22,439 bases of DNA from the IMG/VR virus record IMGVR_UViG_3300042992_000765, positions 1 through 22,439 of that record; one strand, written 5' to 3'. The translations under genes were made by a program, and so were the position numbers. Origin of the DNA: a virus. The stretch's first letter is position 1, and every line of letters begins with the position of its first letter. Shown here piece by piece: positions 20,761 to 22,439 of the stretch. The notes beneath the pieces were generated by a model. The model saw nothing but the letters and a program-made list of their open reading frames with translations. It had not been told where the DNA came from and made no database searches.

Positions 20761-20761
20761 G

Positions 20762-21007
20762 TTAGAAATTACCGGCAGTTGACTGACAGGTGCGGCGGGT
20801 CTTGCCGTAGGTGATCGGGTCGAGCTTGCGGAGAGCGTGCTGGCAGGCCGCGATGATCTCTTTTGTATCATCGAGGCGCTTGTAAGTGATCTGCGATCCA
20901 GACTCTTGGAAGCTGATCATCAGCTTCTTGAGTGTCTTTTTGTTCTCTTCGAGGATCTCAACCACTTCTTCAGTGGAAAATCCTGTCGTCATGTCGAGGG
21001 CCGCCAT
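20762..21007 (-). CDS. gpW-like small head-tail connector
   Basis: An 81-aa protein starting MAALDMTTGFSTEEVVEILE. It has a helix, a short hairpin (GSQITYKRLDD) and a second helix (TKEIIAACQHALRKLD), the alpha-beta-alpha layout of lambda gpW, which stabilises packaged DNA at the portal. Its position between terminase and portal is the gpW place. An open frame extends to 21160, but that part overlaps the terminase and lacks family-like sequence. I chose ATG at 21007 because TTGACA lies 14 nt upstream, overlapping the terminase stop; ATG at 20992 (MTTGF) is an alternative. Confidence 0.7.
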   Translation of the reverse strand: MAALDMTTGFSTEEVVEILEENKKTLKKLMISFQESGSQITYKRLDDTKEIIAACQHALRKLDPITYGKTRRTCQSTAGNF

Positions 21008-21021
21008 GCCCTCTGACAAGT

Positions 21022-21027
21022 TGTCAA
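21022..21027 (-). promoter_or_regulatory. TTGACA motif before gpW-like gene
   Basis: TTGACA, 14 nt before ATG 21007; it overlaps the terminase stop TGA. Confidence 0.6.
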
Positions 21028-22439
21028 TCTTCGGCGGCTTCCTGCTCAGTCTCGCGGCCAAGGATTTTGAGCATGAAGGCAAACACGGTCGCCATCGCCT
21101 CGCAGTCGAGAAGGTGGTTCGGTCGTTTTTGGATCCGCGTCCATTGCCAGCGGTCGCCATCCTTGATCCGCATCTCGGATTCCAGTTGGCTTAGGTAGGC
21201 GATTTTCTTTTCGTCGTTATCCGCCTCGGTGAAGGCGTCGGTAGGAACCTCCCATGTCGGGCCGCGTGCCGGATCTTGATTGCGCCGAATCCGAGCCATC
21301 GCGTCCTTGATGTTGAGGTTGCTCCAATAAAACATCTGCGCGGTCTTGCCGGCGGCGACATGAATTGACCTCTTGGGCGAGTAAAATCTCTCCAATGACT
21401 TAACCCGGACGCCGACGCCGAGGCGCTGCTTGAGTCGGTGAGTCCATGTTGCCTTGCGGTCACCCATCAACGCCACCCAGCCATGCTCGGCGCATCGCTG
21501 ATAGACCTCGTAGCTGTTGAATCCGGCATCGACGCCAACCAATGAGGACGAAACGCCGTATTTTTCCTGCTTTTCCTGCAACTCTTCCCAGGTGTGAGCT
21601 GTGCCCCAGTCGATCCGGCGACTCGATCCATCGGGGCTCCATTGGGTGATCAACCACCAAAAGTGATCCATTTGAACATCCACCGTCATCACGCGCAGCC
21701 GCACCGGAGGCTCATCGTCCTCATCGGGCAGGCGGATCTTGCCAGCGATGATCGCGCCTTCCTTACCCCAGAGCAATTCGCCTCTTGCATACCCGCTATC
21801 AGTCGGCTTGATCGAGAAATCCTCGGTGTATTCCGTGAATGGGAGAGCTAGTCGCTTCTGCCAGAAGATTTTCAACTGATCGATGTCGCCGTACCTTGCT
21901 GACGCCTTCGCCCGGAGGTAAATCTCGGCGAGGTTGCCCCATGATCCAGCGCATAAACCGTTCCAGTGAAAACCAACATTCGATTTCGCCGCTCCGGGAT
22001 TTTGCACGACATAACGCGCGCCGTTACGAGGGTCGTTCAGCTCACGGCGTGATCGGTCGGCGTCCGGGAATCTCTTCCCACACTCGCAGAACATTTCGGT
22101 GGTCTCGCGCACCCTTTCAAAATCCCACCCACCATCATCAAGTTTGGCGTCCTTGCTCCACTCGATGTTTTCCCACCTCCAAGGCTGCGTCGTCCCGCAA
22201 CTTGGACAGCGCCAACACCACTCGCGCTGGTCGGTCGATTTGAATTTCCGATCGGTGTCGTCATCGGTCTCGCCGGCCTGCGACACGAAGAACCTTTTGC
22301 CCAGCCACCCGAAGGCGGTGACCCGCGCCTCGGCCTCGGCCATGTGACCCGATGGCCAGCGCCAGGTCTCATCGCCGATCAACCAGCGGATCGATCTCCT
22401 TTGAAGGTTGGTCTTGGAGTGAGCACCGAGCACCCAGCC
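21024..22439 (-). CDS. Terminase large subunit, GpA type (5' end outside window)
   Basis: The 471 visible residues run from the window edge to TGA at 21026. GpA family features are a Walker B-type WLIGDE near visible residues 19-24, a zinc-finger-like set C75, C78, C81 and C118, C120 (CPSCG, CECG), the LPFTEYTEDF linker, and nuclease-domain acidic motifs TVDVQMDHFWWL, LVGVDAGFNS and NHLLDCEAMA. The protein packages DNA into the procapsid using ATPase and nuclease activities. About 150-250 N-terminal residues, with Walker A, lie beyond the window (family length comparison). The GTG at 22433 is internal, not a start. The stop overlaps the TTGACA motif for the gpW-like gene. Confidence 0.92.
   Translation of the reverse strand, partial: GWVLGAHSKTNLQRRSIRWLIGDETWRWPSGHMAEAEARVTAFGWLGKRFFVSQAGETDDDTDRKFKSTDQREWCWRCPSCGTTQPWRWENIEWSKDAKLDDGGWDFERVRETTEMFCECGKRFPDADRSRRELNDPRNGARYVVQNPGAAKSNVGFHWNGLCAGSWGNLAEIYLRAKASARYGDIDQLKIFWQKRLALPFTEYTEDFSIKPTDSGYARGELLWGKEGAIIAGKIRLPDEDDEPPVRLRVMTVDVQMDHFWWLITQWSPDGSSRRIDWGTAHTWEELQEKQEKYGVSSSLVGVDAGFNSYEVYQRCAEHGWVALMGDRKATWTHRLKQRLGVGVRVKSLERFYSPKRSIHVAAGKTAQMFYWSNLNIKDAMARIRRNQDPARGPTWEVPTDAFTEADNDEKKIAYLSQLESEMRIKDGDRWQWTRIQKRPNHLLDCEAMATVFAFMLKILGRETEQEAAED

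Noticed and set aside
20761-20871. N-terminal extension of the portal protein to 20871
   Set aside because: It overlaps the gpW-like gene, is a low-complexity Ser/Arg/Pro stretch, and MNLLQK at 20760 is the natural start.
21008-21160. N-terminal extension of the gpW-like protein to 21160
   Set aside because: It overlaps the terminase coding end and reads as Arg/Ser-rich shadow sequence.
22431-22433. GTG at 22433 as the terminase start
   Set aside because: The frame stays open to the window edge and the ATPase Walker A region is missing, so the true start lies outside.
1-22439. tRNA, rRNA, insertion sequence, attachment site or integrase
   Set aside because: No cloverleaf, rRNA-like stretch, transposase or integrase motif or flanking repeats were seen on either strand.

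Overview
The window is an almost gap-free block of a tailed-phage (or prophage) late operon. Every gene I can support lies on the minus strand, so the biological order runs from position 22439 down to 1. It covers packaging, head, head-tail connection, tail, tail tip and tail-fibre functions, plus the start of a membrane protein that may open a lysis block. The short tape measure (643 aa), a lambda G/GT-type frameshifted chaperone and the absence of any sheath gene point to a siphovirus. No integrase, repressor, replication gene, tRNA or CRISPR array is visible, so lysogeny cannot be judged.

Layout by transcription order. Packaging and head: GpA-type large terminase (truncated by the window edge), small gpW-like connector, lambda-type portal, S49 head protease with a probable nested scaffold, HK97-fold major capsid protein and a small acidic-tailed protein, then an intrinsic terminator at about 16760. 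Neck and tail tube: FII-like attachment protein, tail terminator-like protein, two tandem paralogous tube-type proteins, an unrecognised 155-aa protein, the G/GT tail assembly chaperone with a GGGAAAG slippery site, a basic gp10/Z-like protein and the tape measure. Tail tip: five proteins without a recognisable lambda M/L/K/I/J counterpart, including a 798-aa multidomain protein. Distal fibre region: a putative-Ig (He-PIG-like) protein, two tandem copies of a Tad2-like (DUF2829-like) domain, one fused to five cysteine-rich repeats, a zinc-ribbon protein, a BppU-like/collagen/CBM-like fibre, a second collagen-like fibre, a large receptor-binding-type fibre and a small phage protein.

Translation signals are unusual. 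Most uncoupled genes have no Shine-Dalgarno sequence. Ten starts instead carry a TTGAC core (mostly TTGACA) 13-17 nt upstream of the start codon; most other genes are coupled by ATGA or GTGA overlaps. I regard this recurring motif as the most novel signal in the window. The Tad2-like/cysteine-repeat locus is second.

Host: base composition looks like a moderately GC-rich genome. The He-PIG-like domain, SD-poor initiation and the style of the tail genes would fit Verrucomicrobiota or a related Gram-negative group, but this is a low-confidence inference. Two stretches, the distal part of the large fibre gene and the middle of the tape measure, are clearly AT-richer than their surroundings and look exchanged.
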